This document shows, in pieces, positions 1-8,281 of a stretch of DNA of 64,000 bases. Under the pieces are notes generated by a model that saw nothing but the letters and a program-made list of their open reading frames with translations, was not told where the DNA came from and did no database searches. The stretch's first letter is position 1. Every line of letters starts with the position of its first letter. This DNA is from Bacteroidaceae bacterium (GTDB lineage Bacteria; Bacteroidota; Bacteroidia; Bacteroidales; Bacteroidaceae): the NCBI GenBank assembly GCA_017617335.1, contig JAFZWK010000040.1:34924-98923 (forward strand), in the 5' to 3' direction. Position numbers and translations under genes: made by a program.

Positions 1-693
1 GAGAAGGCTCTGATGCAGGCAAAGGCAGGCCGCGAGCATATCCTGGGCGAGATGATGAAGACCCTCAGCGAGCCTCGTCCTGAACTGAAGCCCCATGTTC
101 CTCGCATCGAGCAGATGATCATCCCCAAGGAGTTCATCGGTGCAGTGATTGGCCCCGGTGGCAAGATCATCCAGGGTATGCAGGAAGAAACGGGTGCCAC
201 CATCGCTATCGACGAAGAGGACGGCGTAGGCAAGATTCAGGTTTCCGGTCCCAACAAGGAAGTCATCGATGCCGCCATTTCTAAGATCAAGGCCATCGTG
301 GCCATTCCTGAGGTCGGCGAGGTTTACGACGGCACCGTACGCAGTATCATGCCTTACGGATGCTTCGTAGAGTTCATGCCAGGCAAGGATGGTCTGCTGC
401 ATATCAGCGAGATAGACTGGAAGCGGCTGGAGACCGTCGAGGAGGCAGGCATCAAGGAAGGTGACCAGATCAAGGTGAAGTTGCTCGAGATTGATCCCAA
501 GACAGGTAAGTTCAAGCTCTCGCATCGAGTGCTGATCGAGAAACCTGAAGGATACGTGGAGCGTGAGCGTCGACCCCGTCCGGAACGCGGAGAGCGTCGC
601 GGCAACAACGAGCGCCGTGACCGTCGTCCCCGTCACAACAACGAGGGAAACCACCAGCACAATGCGTCCCCTGCCGAGAACCCTGCTGAGTAA
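1..693 (+). CDS. pnp: Polyribonucleotide nucleotidyltransferase (PNPase), C-terminal part
   Basis: This is the 3' end of a gene whose start lies before the window; the frame is open from base 1. PNPase is a phosphorolytic 3'-5' exoribonuclease of mRNA turnover. The visible part holds the RNA-binding tail: a KH domain with the GxxG loop IGPGGKIIQ about 50 residues in, then an S1 domain starting near [11 protein letters not shown]. The protein ends in an Arg/Asn/His-rich low-complexity tail of about 50 residues, commonly seen in Bacteroidetes PNPases. The catalytic RNase PH domains are outside the window. A terminator-like hairpin follows the stop. The KH-S1 order and the preceding ALMQAKAGR segment make the assignment very secure. 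Confidence 0.96.
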   Translation, partial: EKALMQAKAGREHILGEMMKTLSEPRPELKPHVPRIEQMIIPKEFIGAVIGPGGKIIQGMQEETGATIAIDEEDGVGKIQVSGPNKEVIDAAISKIKAIVAIPEVGEVYDGTVRSIMPYGCFVEFMPGKDGLLHISEIDWKRLETVEEAGIKEGDQIKVKLLEIDPKTGKFKLSHRVLIEKPEGYVERERRPRPERGERRGNNERRDRRPRHNNEGNHQHNASPAENPAE

Positions 694-708
694 TATGCAA
701 TAATAAAG

Positions 709-756
709 GAAGGTATGATTCTCAAGAGAAAAGAGATTTCATACCTTCTTTGTTTT
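709..756 (+). terminator. Intrinsic terminator after pnp
   Basis: A perfect 10-bp stem (709-718 with 739-748, GAAGGTATGA/TCATACCTTC) has a purine-rich loop and is followed by a T-rich run. It lies 16 bases after the pnp stop and fits rho-independent termination. Confidence 0.8.
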
Positions 757-817
757 CCACATAAAGAACAATATCTCACTCCCCCAGGGGAGATAACCTA
801 AAAAAACAGACAACATC

Positions 818-3133
818 GTGAAAAAAATTCTTCTCGCGCTGACCTTGCTGGCAGCAGGCATCGGTGCACAAGCAGTAAATGATCCAGTAAGTTACGTCAA
901 CACCCTGGTGGGTTCCCATTCTACTCCAGCCCTCTCGACGGGTAACACTTATCCTGCCATCGCCTTGCCTTGGGGCATGAATTTCTGGACTCCCCAGACA
1001 GGCAAGATGGGCGACGGGTGGGCTTATACCTATGATGCAGACAAGATTCGTGGCTTCAAGCAGACTCATCAGCCCAGTCCCTGGATGAATGACTATGGCA
1101 TGTTCAACATAATGCCTATTGTGGGAGAACCCGTCTTCGATCAGGACAAGCGGGCAAGCTGGTTCAACCATAAGTCGGAAACAGCCACGCCCTATTATTA
1201 TAAGGTATACTTGGCCGATTACGACATTGTCACCGAGATTGCTCCCACCAGCCGTGCCGCCATCTTCCGCATCACCTTCCCCGAAAGCAAGGGAAGCTAC
1301 GTGGTGGTGGATGCTTTCGACCGTGGCTCCTACATCAAGGTTATCCCCAGCGAGAATAAGGTTGTCGGCTACACGACCCGCAACAGCGGTGGAGTGCCCA
1401 AGAACTTCAAGAACTATTTCGTGGTCACCTTCGACAAGCCTTTCACCTATACCGCGACGGTGGACGAAGGCAACATCAACACGAGTACGAAGGAAGTGAC
1501 GGGCAAGCATGCAGGAGGAATCATCGGATTCAGCACCAAGCGGGGCGAACAGGTCAACGTACGTGTAGCCAGCTCGTTCATCAGCATTGAGCAGGCAGAG
1601 CAGAACCTGAAGGAACTGGGTAGCAGCACGCTGGAGGAAGTTGCCGAATCAGCCCGCAAGGAATGGAACGAAGTGTTGAGCCGCTTTGAGGTAAAGGATC
1701 AGGACAATCCCGACAATCTGCGCACCTTCTACAGTTGCCTGTATCGCTCCGTCCTTTTCCCGCGTAGCCTCTTTGAGGTGAATGCAAAGGGTGAGATCGT
1801 GCACTATAGTCCCTACAATGGCGAGGTACTGCCTGGCTATCTCTTTGGCGACACAGGATTCTGGGATACTTTCCGCGCTTTGTTCCCCTTGGTCAATCTG
1901 ATGTATCCCAGCATGAGTCAGAAGATGCAGGAAGGTTGGGTGAATGCTTACAAGGAAAGCGGATTCCTGCCTGAATGGTCTTCTCCAGGTCATCGCGATT
2001 GCATGGTGGGCAACAACAGCGCAAGTGTGGTCGCAGATGCTTACCTCAAGGGTGTTCGCGGTTACGATATCGAGTCCCTGTGGGCAGCAGTCACTCACGA
2101 TGCCAATGCGATGCTTGAGCGCAGTTCCAGCGGTCGACGTTGCTGGGAAGAGTATAACGAATTGGGTTACGTCCCTTATGACAAGATCCGCGAGAGTGCA
2201 GCCCGCACGCTGGAATATGCTTTCGATGACTGGAGCATCTACAAGTTGGGACAGGCATTGGGCAAACCCGAGAGCGAGATAGCCGTATATGCCCAGCATG
2301 CCATGAACTACAGGAATCTCTTTGACAAAGAACACAATCTGATGCGTGGTAAGTTGGCCAATGGTGAATGGGCTCCCGACTTTAATCCCTTCAAGTGGGG
2401 TGATGCCTTCACCGAGGGCAATAGCTGGCACTATACTTGGAGTGTCTTTCATGATCCTCAGGGACTCATCGACCTGATGGGTGGAAAGGACGTCTTCAAC
2501 CAGATGCTCGATAGTATCTTCATTCTTCCTCCCATCTTCGACGACAGTTATTACGGAGGTACCATTCACGAGATTCGCGAGATGCAGATCATGAATATGG
2601 GTAACTATGCTCATGGGAACCAGCCGATCCAGCACATGATCTATCTCTACAACTATAGCGGTCAACCCTGGAAGACCCAGTATTGGACCCGCGAAGTGAT
2701 GAACCGCATGTACAATGCTCATGCTGATGGCTATTGTGGCGATGAGGACAATGGTCAGACCAGCGCTTGGTATGTGTTCTCCGCAATGGGTTTCTATCCC
2801 GTTTGTCCAGGTTCCGATCAGTACATCCTGGGAACTCCTTTCTTCCGCGATTTGGTGCTTCATCTCGAGAACGGAAACAACATTACCATCAGTGCGCCAG
2901 CCAATAGTGACAAGAACCGATATGTACAGAGTCTTAAGATCAACGGCAATGAATACGGCATGAATTATGTCAACCATTCCGACTTGATAAAGGGTGTGAA
3001 TATGGATTACACGATGGCTGCCCAGCCCAATACCAATCGAGGTGTAAGCGAGGGAAGTTTCCCTTACTCCTTCAGCAAGGAATATAAACTCCCTGAGAAG
3101 TCCGGCAAGAAATCTAAGAAATCAAGGAAATAA
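818..3133 (+). CDS. GH92 family alpha-mannosidase, exported
   Basis: Family GH92 enzymes are calcium-dependent exo-alpha-mannosidases, mostly alpha-1,2, in Bacteroidetes mannan and N-glycan use. The 771 residues match the family length. A signal peptide (MKKILLALTLLAAGIGAQA) predicts export. Family motifs are clear: GDTGFWDTFRALFPL in the middle, EGNSWHYTW with the probable general-acid Glu at residue 533, and GDEDNGQTSAWYVFSAMGFYP with the Asp pair at 642 and 644. The tail is Lys/Ser-rich (KSGKKSKKSRK). The start is GTG at 818, chosen because it begins the signal peptide; no strong ribosome-binding site precedes it. The stop overlaps the next gene's ATG by one base (TAATG), so the two are probably coupled. 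Linkage specificity is not readable from the sequence. Confidence 0.93.
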   Translation: MKKILLALTLLAAGIGAQAVNDPVSYVNTLVGSHSTPALSTGNTYPAIALPWGMNFWTPQTGKMGDGWAYTYDADKIRGFKQTHQPSPWMNDYGMFNIMPIVGEPVFDQDKRASWFNHKSETATPYYYKVYLADYDIVTEIAPTSRAAIFRITFPESKGSYVVVDAFDRGSYIKVIPSENKVVGYTTRNSGGVPKNFKNYFVVTFDKPFTYTATVDEGNINTSTKEVTGKHAGGIIGFSTKRGEQVNVRVASSFISIEQAEQNLKELGSSTLEEVAESARKEWNEVLSRFEVKDQDNPDNLRTFYSCLYRSVLFPRSLFEVNAKGEIVHYSPYNGEVLPGYLFGDTGFWDTFRALFPLVNLMYPSMSQKMQEGWVNAYKESGFLPEWSSPGHRDCMVGNNSASVVADAYLKGVRGYDIESLWAAVTHDANAMLERSSSGRRCWEEYNELGYVPYDKIRESAARTLEYAFDDWSIYKLGQALGKPESEIAVYAQHAMNYRNLFDKEHNLMRGKLANGEWAPDFNPFKWGDAFTEGNSWHYTWSVFHDPQGLIDLMGGKDVFNQMLDSIFILPPIFDDSYYGGTIHEIREMQIMNMGNYAHGNQPIQHMIYLYNYSGQPWKTQYWTREVMNRMYNAHADGYCGDEDNGQTSAWYVFSAMGFYPVCPGSDQYILGTPFFRDLVLHLENGNNITISAPANSDKNRYVQSLKINGNEYGMNYVNHSDLIKGVNMDYTMAAQPNTNRGVSEGSFPYSFSKEYKLPEKSGKKSKKSRK

Positions 3134-4518
3134 TGAAGCGTCAGGTTCTTTCTTTACTGCTGATAGCCTTTGCAGGATTCGTTCATCCGCAGGTCAGCTA
3201 CACCTTTACCGACGAGGATGAATGGGCTTGCTATGATGCGTTCAACGATGCCTTTTTAGACGCTTCAAAGAGTATCTACAAACTCAACACCGAAACGGCA
3301 AGAGCAGTGGATCGCTGGAATGGTGCGGCTGCCATCTGGTGCCAGGCAATCTACTACGACATGGCCCTGAATGCTTACCAACGTGCTGCGAAGGAAGGCG
3401 ATGAGGCTCGTATCAGCAAATACAATACACAGGCCCGCCGTATCTACGAGGGTGAGAAGCGTCAGTATGCCAGCTTCAATTTCAACGACAACAACACCAA
3501 TACAGGATGGTTCGTTTATGATGACATCATGTGGTGGACTTGTGCTCTGGCACGAGCTTACGAGATTTTCGGTTCACAGACGTATCTTTCCTATTCCGAG
3601 AGTAGTTTCTGCCGAGTCTTCTATGGCTCACAAAAGGTAGGCGATACAGGTTCGTATGCTGATCCCGAGAAAGGTTTGGGAGGTGGTATGTTCTGGGAAT
3701 GGCAACCCATTGATAATCCGAAACCCAACAAGGCAGGTGATTTCCGCTCGGCTTGCATCAACTTCCCTACGGTGATTGCTGCCTGCCGTCTCCATCAGTT
3801 GGTTCCCGAGGGACGTACGGCTCCCACGAGTGCCTATCCCAACCGTCAGACCAAAGAGTTCTATCTGGAGAAGGCCATTGAGATTTACGACTGGGCGAAT
3901 AAGACATTGGTCAATAATGGCCGTGTGGCAGATGGAATACATGGCGGCGGTCCAGAGTTTAAGGATCATCTTTACAATCAGGCAACGTACATTGGAGCTT
4001 CCTGTCTGCTCTACAAGATAACAGGTGAGGAAAAGTATCTCAACAACGCCAAATCGGGTGCAAACTATGTTTTCCGCAGCATGTGCACAAGCTCCATCCT
4101 TCCCTTGGAAACAGGTATTGAGCAGGGAATCTACTGTGCCATCTTTGCCCAGTACATGCACATGCTGATTTACGACTGCGGACAAACCAGTTATTTGGGT
4201 AACATCCTTCGCAACATCCAGCGTGGATGGAACAATCGCGACAAGGTGCGCAATATTTCCAATGGGAATTTCCTTCGCGTCACCCCAGAGGGTTCCACCA
4301 TAGAAAGTTATCCAGCCAGTGCCTTGCCTTCCCTGATGCTCCTTTTCCCCATAGATGAAGTTACAGAGGTCGAAGAGATCCCTTTTGAGGATTCCGCCCA
4401 GAATGATATCTTCACGCTGGGCGGACAAAAACTGAAAGAGGATGCCACTCGCGAGGACCTGTCTCGCTTGAATTCAGGCATATACATCTGGGGCAATCGT
4501 AAGATAGCCACGAGGTAA
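3133..4518 (+). CDS. GH76-like alpha-1,6-mannanase, exported
   Basis: This looks like a family GH76 endo-alpha-1,6-mannanase, the enzyme that cuts the backbone of yeast-type mannan. An (alpha/alpha)6-barrel pattern is suggested by repeated aromatic helices. The adjacent Asp pair expected in GH76 catalysis is at residues 130-131 (FVYDDIMWW). A signal peptide (MKRQVLSLLLIAFAGF) begins the protein. The last ~40 residues (FTLGGQKLKE... LNSGIYIWGNRKIATR) resemble the C-terminal beta-strand tails of Bacteroidetes proteins handled by the type IX secretion system, so surface delivery is possible. It is translationally coupled to the GH92 gene before it, consistent with side-chain trimming by GH92 and backbone cleavage by GH76. 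The alternative is another (alpha/alpha)6 hydrolase family. Confidence 0.8.
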   Translation: MKRQVLSLLLIAFAGFVHPQVSYTFTDEDEWACYDAFNDAFLDASKSIYKLNTETARAVDRWNGAAAIWCQAIYYDMALNAYQRAAKEGDEARISKYNTQARRIYEGEKRQYASFNFNDNNTNTGWFVYDDIMWWTCALARAYEIFGSQTYLSYSESSFCRVFYGSQKVGDTGSYADPEKGLGGGMFWEWQPIDNPKPNKAGDFRSACINFPTVIAACRLHQLVPEGRTAPTSAYPNRQTKEFYLEKAIEIYDWANKTLVNNGRVADGIHGGGPEFKDHLYNQATYIGASCLLYKITGEEKYLNNAKSGANYVFRSMCTSSILPLETGIEQGIYCAIFAQYMHMLIYDCGQTSYLGNILRNIQRGWNNRDKVRNISNGNFLRVTPEGSTIESYPASALPSLMLLFPIDEVTEVEEIPFEDSAQNDIFTLGGQKLKEDATREDLSRLNSGIYIWGNRKIATR

Positions 4519-4536
4519 GACTCCTTTTTCGACGAC

Positions 4537-4634
4537 TTCCCTGTTGAGTCTCGGATCACAACGTGATGAGTCGGCAAAGACAACGTGTTGAAACAGCAAA
4601 GTCAACACGTTGCCTTTCCTTTTTCAACGTGTCG
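4537..4634. repeat. 22-bp-period CAAC-N2-GTTG array A
   Basis: Cores start at 4537 (half-site only, ..GTTG), 4559 (CAACGTGATG), 4581 (CAACGTGTTG), 4603 (CAACACGTTG) and 4625 (CAACGTGTCG), each exactly 22 bp after the last, with unrelated 12-bp spacers. The array lies between two convergent genes. Cores 4581 and 4603 are perfect inverted repeats and could form an 11-bp stem followed by a T-rich stretch, so this copy could also work as a terminator. Confidence 0.85.
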
Positions 4635-4717
4635 CGTCCCTAAGGATCTTTTGTGGGGGATGAGTTTGTAAAGATTCCTGAAAGTCTGCTGAAAGCGGAG
4701 TGGCTGTGAGCGAGGGT

Positions 4718-6943
4718 TTATCTTTTCTCGCTCATCACGAAGTCAAGCGTTCCGCCATTCATGATGTCTTGATGACTTATCTTCATGTCCTTCAGTTTCA
4801 CTCCGTTCAGGCTCACGCTTTTCACGTAGATAGCCTTGTCCGTTTTGTTCTGGGCATTAATGACGAAATCGTTGCCGTTGCTTAGATGAATGATAGTCTT
4901 GGGGAAGAGGGGAGTTCCCAGCACGTATTCAGCCGAGCCAGCATTGAAGGGATAGAATCCCATCGCGCTGAAGATGTACCATGCTGACATTTGACCACAA
5001 TCATCGTTTCCTGCATAGCCACTGGGGGTAGCATTATAGAAGGTTGTACGAACTTGGTCTACCAATTCCTGGGTGCGCCAATGCTGTCCAGCGAAATTAT
5101 AGAGATAGACGGTGTGGTGGCTTGGTTCATTACCGTGTGCATACTGGCCGATAAAGCCCGATGCGTTTCCGTTCGTCTCGCCACTCTTTTCTGTCAGCGT
5201 GAAGTTCTCATCCAGTTTCTTCAGGAATCCCTTTGTTCCACCCAACAGTTCGATGAGGCCTTGCGGATTCTGTGGTACGAACCACATATATTGCCAAGCA
5301 TTTCCCTCAATGAAACACCTTTCCTCGTAGCTTAGGGGATCAAATGGAGTTACCCATTCACCCTTATCGTCCTTAGGACGGAAGAATCCTGTCTTTGCAT
5401 CAAAGAGATTGCGATAGAACTCGCTGCGCTTATAGAATCGCTCGTAGTCCTCCTCCTTGCCCAGTTTCTTTGCTACAGCAGCCACACACCAGTCGTCAAA
5501 GGCTTGCTCCAAGGTAATGCTCACGCTGGTGTTTTGCAGATTATCGGGCAGATAACCATATTTCTCCCAAAGGTCGAAGGGAGAATTCAGATGATTGCGG
5601 GTAGAGCTTTCCACCATCGCTTTATAGCAAGCCTCAACATCAATACCAGGCAGTTCTGCCAAAATAGCATCGCTCAGCACAGGGATTGAATGATTACCTA
5701 TCATGCAGTAGTTCTCCTCGCCCCACAAGTCCCAGATAGGCAGGTAGCCATAGGTTTGCTCGTGCAATACCATTGAATTCACCAACTCGGCTGTAATGGC
5801 GGGCTCAAGCAACAGATATAGGGGATGAGCTGCGCGGAAAGTGTCCCATAGAGAGAAGGTGGAGTAATACTTACGATGGCGAGGCATCTGCTTGATTTCA
5901 AAATTGGTGTTCATGTAGCGTCCATCGGCATCGCTCATCGTATTGGGTTGCAGCATAGCATGATAGATGCCCGTGTAGAAGATGGTCTTCTGGTCATCAG
6001 TTCCCTCGATATCAATGCGCGAGAGTACCTTGTTCCAAGCTTGGTTGGCGACATCTGTATAATGATCGAAACGCCAACTCTGGGCCTCCAGTTGCAGATT
6101 GCGGTCAGCTCCTTCGTAATCTACAGGCGAAATAGCAACTTTCACCAAAGTGGGTTCACCGCCTTGGTCGAAATTGAGAGCGCACTTTAGTGAACGTCCG
6201 TTGATCACGTCCACCGAACCCAGATTGCGGCTACCATCCGTAAAAGTATGCTTACGGATAGGTTTCGAGAACTCGGCACGAAAATATACCTTGCGCAATT
6301 TAGCCCACCCTGTAATGATACGAAAACCCTCGATGGTGTGTTCGTCCAGCAAACGCACCTGGCTTTGGATGATATCATAGGCACGGCGTCCTGTATAGTA
6401 TGCTTCACCTCGGTAAGTGGAGTGGTCTAAATCCAGGATGATTGTTTGGGGTTTGCCCTCAGGGAACGTGTAGCGATGAATACCCACGTGGGTGGTTGCA
6501 GACAGTTCCACCTTCACTCCGCTCTCTTTCAGTTCTACCATATAATAGCCAGGTCGAGCCTCCTCTGCATCGTGGCTGTAGGTTTGCCCGAAGTCTCCAG
6601 CCTTCAGGTATTCGGGAGTTACATCCTGTGTGGTAGGCATCAGGCTGATGTCAATCAGGTCGGTACATCCCGTTCCACTCAGGTGAGTATGAGTAAATGC
6701 ATATATTTTGTCCTTGTTATAGTCGTAACCAGAGCAAGGATCCCACGTAACCATAATCTCAGTATCCGGACTCAGTTGAACAAAACCCTGAGGCACCGTA
6801 GCTCCAGGGAAGGTGCTGCCACTCAAGGCGCCTGTCTCATCTGTCTGTGTACCGATGAAAGGATTCACGTAATCTGTGTAGTCGATAGCTTGCATGGAGA
6901 GGGTGCTGAGACCCATCAGGAAAACAAGTGAAAGTTTCTTCAT
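4718..6943 (-). CDS. GH92 family alpha-mannosidase, second copy, exported
   Basis: A second GH92 exo-alpha-mannosidase of 741 residues with a signal peptide (MKKLSLVFLMGLSTLSMQA). Motifs in order: N-terminal FIGTQTDE and GSTFPGATVPQGFVQLSPDT, central FSLWDTFRAAHPL, IEGNAWQYMW with the likely acid Glu at residue 546, and GNDDCGQMSAWYIFSAMGFYP. Compared with the GH92 at 818-3133 the first acidic position of the Asp pair is Asn (646) and the second is Asp648. This GNDDCGQ variant is common in the family and does not indicate an inactive enzyme. The two copies are clearly diverged, so they probably act on different linkages or steps. It is transcribed towards GH76 and divergently from the operon starting at 7058. 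Confidence 0.94.
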   Translation of the reverse strand: MKKLSLVFLMGLSTLSMQAIDYTDYVNPFIGTQTDETGALSGSTFPGATVPQGFVQLSPDTEIMVTWDPCSGYDYNKDKIYAFTHTHLSGTGCTDLIDISLMPTTQDVTPEYLKAGDFGQTYSHDAEEARPGYYMVELKESGVKVELSATTHVGIHRYTFPEGKPQTIILDLDHSTYRGEAYYTGRRAYDIIQSQVRLLDEHTIEGFRIITGWAKLRKVYFRAEFSKPIRKHTFTDGSRNLGSVDVINGRSLKCALNFDQGGEPTLVKVAISPVDYEGADRNLQLEAQSWRFDHYTDVANQAWNKVLSRIDIEGTDDQKTIFYTGIYHAMLQPNTMSDADGRYMNTNFEIKQMPRHRKYYSTFSLWDTFRAAHPLYLLLEPAITAELVNSMVLHEQTYGYLPIWDLWGEENYCMIGNHSIPVLSDAILAELPGIDVEACYKAMVESSTRNHLNSPFDLWEKYGYLPDNLQNTSVSITLEQAFDDWCVAAVAKKLGKEEDYERFYKRSEFYRNLFDAKTGFFRPKDDKGEWVTPFDPLSYEERCFIEGNAWQYMWFVPQNPQGLIELLGGTKGFLKKLDENFTLTEKSGETNGNASGFIGQYAHGNEPSHHTVYLYNFAGQHWRTQELVDQVRTTFYNATPSGYAGNDDCGQMSAWYIFSAMGFYPFNAGSAEYVLGTPLFPKTIIHLSNGNDFVINAQNKTDKAIYVKSVSLNGVKLKDMKISHQDIMNGGTLDFVMSEKR

Positions 6944-6971
6944 ATAAGTGTGATATAAATGATTTTCAATG

Positions 6972-6979
6972 CAAAGGTA
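6972..6979 (-). promoter_or_regulatory. Bacteroidetes -7 box for the GH92 gene at 4718-6943
   Basis: Minus-strand TACCTTTG, matching TAnnTTTG, lies 29 bases before the start. No convincing TTTG element is seen at the usual spacing. Confidence 0.55.
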
Positions 6980-7022
6980 GTGTTTTTTGTGGCAGAAATG
7001 TATATGTTTAACTGATTTTTTA

Positions 7023-7030
7023 TAACTTTG
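7023..7030 (+). promoter_or_regulatory. Bacteroidetes -7 box for the operon at 7058
   Basis: TAACTTTG matches TAnnTTTG, 27 bases before the ATG at 7058, in an AT-rich divergent intergenic region. The upstream TTTG element is unclear. Confidence 0.55.
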
Positions 7031-7057
7031 TGGGACATATAATAAAATATTTTATCC

Positions 7058-8248
7058 ATGAAAAAGTTTGGAATCCTCTTGCTGTGCACTCTTCTGCCAC
7101 TTCTTCCTTTGGAAGCCAAGAAGAAAGTTGGTAATCCTGAAATCCCCATTTTAGCTTGGTATAGCATTCCTGCCGGCAAGTTTGCCACCGAGGAGCATTA
7201 TCGTGAATTGAAGGATTGCGGGTTCACCTATTCTTTTGCTCACATTTATAAATATGAGGATGCCATCCAGGCATTGGATCTCTGTGCCAAGGTTGGGATG
7301 AAGTCTATGTTCATGTGTCCCGAATTGGAGAAACAGCCCGAAGAGATTGTGCGTAAGGTAATGAATCATCCTGGATTGGGAGGATATTTCCTGCGCGACG
7401 AACCAGGCAATGATGCTATGGATCAGATTGGCGAATGGGCCCGTCGTATCCAGAAGGTGGACTCGAAGCATCCTTGCTACCTCAATCTGTTGCCTGTGCA
7501 TGGCTTACCCGAGGGAACTTACGAGAATCACTTGCGTATATTTGATGAGAAAGTTCCTCTCCCCCAACTTTCCTATGACCATTATCCCGTGAACGTCAAC
7601 GAAAAGGGCGAAACTTACCTCAATCCCTTCTTCTATCAGAATTTAGAGATGGTTTCTACTGAAGGGAAACGGGTGGGCAAACCTTTTTGGGCATTTGCTT
7701 TATCCACAGCTCATGGTTCTTACCCTATTCCCACCATTGATCATCTGCGTTTGCAGATGTACAGTAATTTGGCTTATGGAGCCCAATTGCTTCAGTATTT
7801 TACTTATTGGAATCCTGGTACCGAATCCTGGAATTTCCATCAGGCTCCCATTACGCAAGAGGGTCTGCGCAGTACTGTCTACGATTTGGTTCGTGAATTC
7901 AATCAGGAGATTCAGCGTCGTGCTTTTGTGTGGAAGGATTGCCAGATGGAATCTGTCTATCACTTGGGCGAGAATATTCCTAAAGGAACGACGCGTCTGA
8001 CCACGTTGCCCCAGCATTTCCGCCAACTTAGTCTGGAAAAGGGATCCATTCTGGTTTCCACATTGGTAAATGGAGGTAAACACTATGTCCAGATTGTCAA
8101 CACAAGTCCTTCCCTTCCCGCTCAGTTCCAACTGATTACCGATGATAAGGTCAGTCTTATTCGTCGCGATGCTACCCTTCAGAGTGCCACCTCTTATGAG
8201 TCACTTCACATTTTGGCTCCTGGTGATACAGAAATATATACTTATTAA
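7058..8248 (+). CDS. Exported TIM-barrel glycosidase-like protein, function unknown
   Basis: A 396-residue exported protein (signal peptide MKKFGILLLCTLLPLLPLEA). The middle shows a pattern typical of GH42/DUF4434-like TIM barrels: HYRELKDCGFTYS, MFMCPELEKQPEEIVRKV, then LGGYFLRDEPGND around residues 108-120, where an Asp-Glu-Pro follows a beta strand as in many retaining glycosidases. A short beta-rich domain ends the protein (ILAPGDTEIYTY). It is first in a tightly spaced run through 12229, next to mannosidases, so a role in glycan breakdown is likely. The family cannot be named with certainty and no substrate is claimed. Confidence 0.65.
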   Translation: MKKFGILLLCTLLPLLPLEAKKKVGNPEIPILAWYSIPAGKFATEEHYRELKDCGFTYSFAHIYKYEDAIQALDLCAKVGMKSMFMCPELEKQPEEIVRKVMNHPGLGGYFLRDEPGNDAMDQIGEWARRIQKVDSKHPCYLNLLPVHGLPEGTYENHLRIFDEKVPLPQLSYDHYPVNVNEKGETYLNPFFYQNLEMVSTEGKRVGKPFWAFALSTAHGSYPIPTIDHLRLQMYSNLAYGAQLLQYFTYWNPGTESWNFHQAPITQEGLRSTVYDLVREFNQEIQRRAFVWKDCQMESVYHLGENIPKGTTRLTTLPQHFRQLSLEKGSILVSTLVNGGKHYVQIVNTSPSLPAQFQLITDDKVSLIRRDATLQSATSYESLHILAPGDTEIYTY

Positions 8249-8281
8249 GCCTAAAAAAACATAGACATGTACACATATATT

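Noticed and set aside
1649-2977. 442-codon minus-strand open frame inside the first GH92 gene
   Set aside because: Antisense shadow of a confidently assigned gene; no domain or ribosome-binding site.
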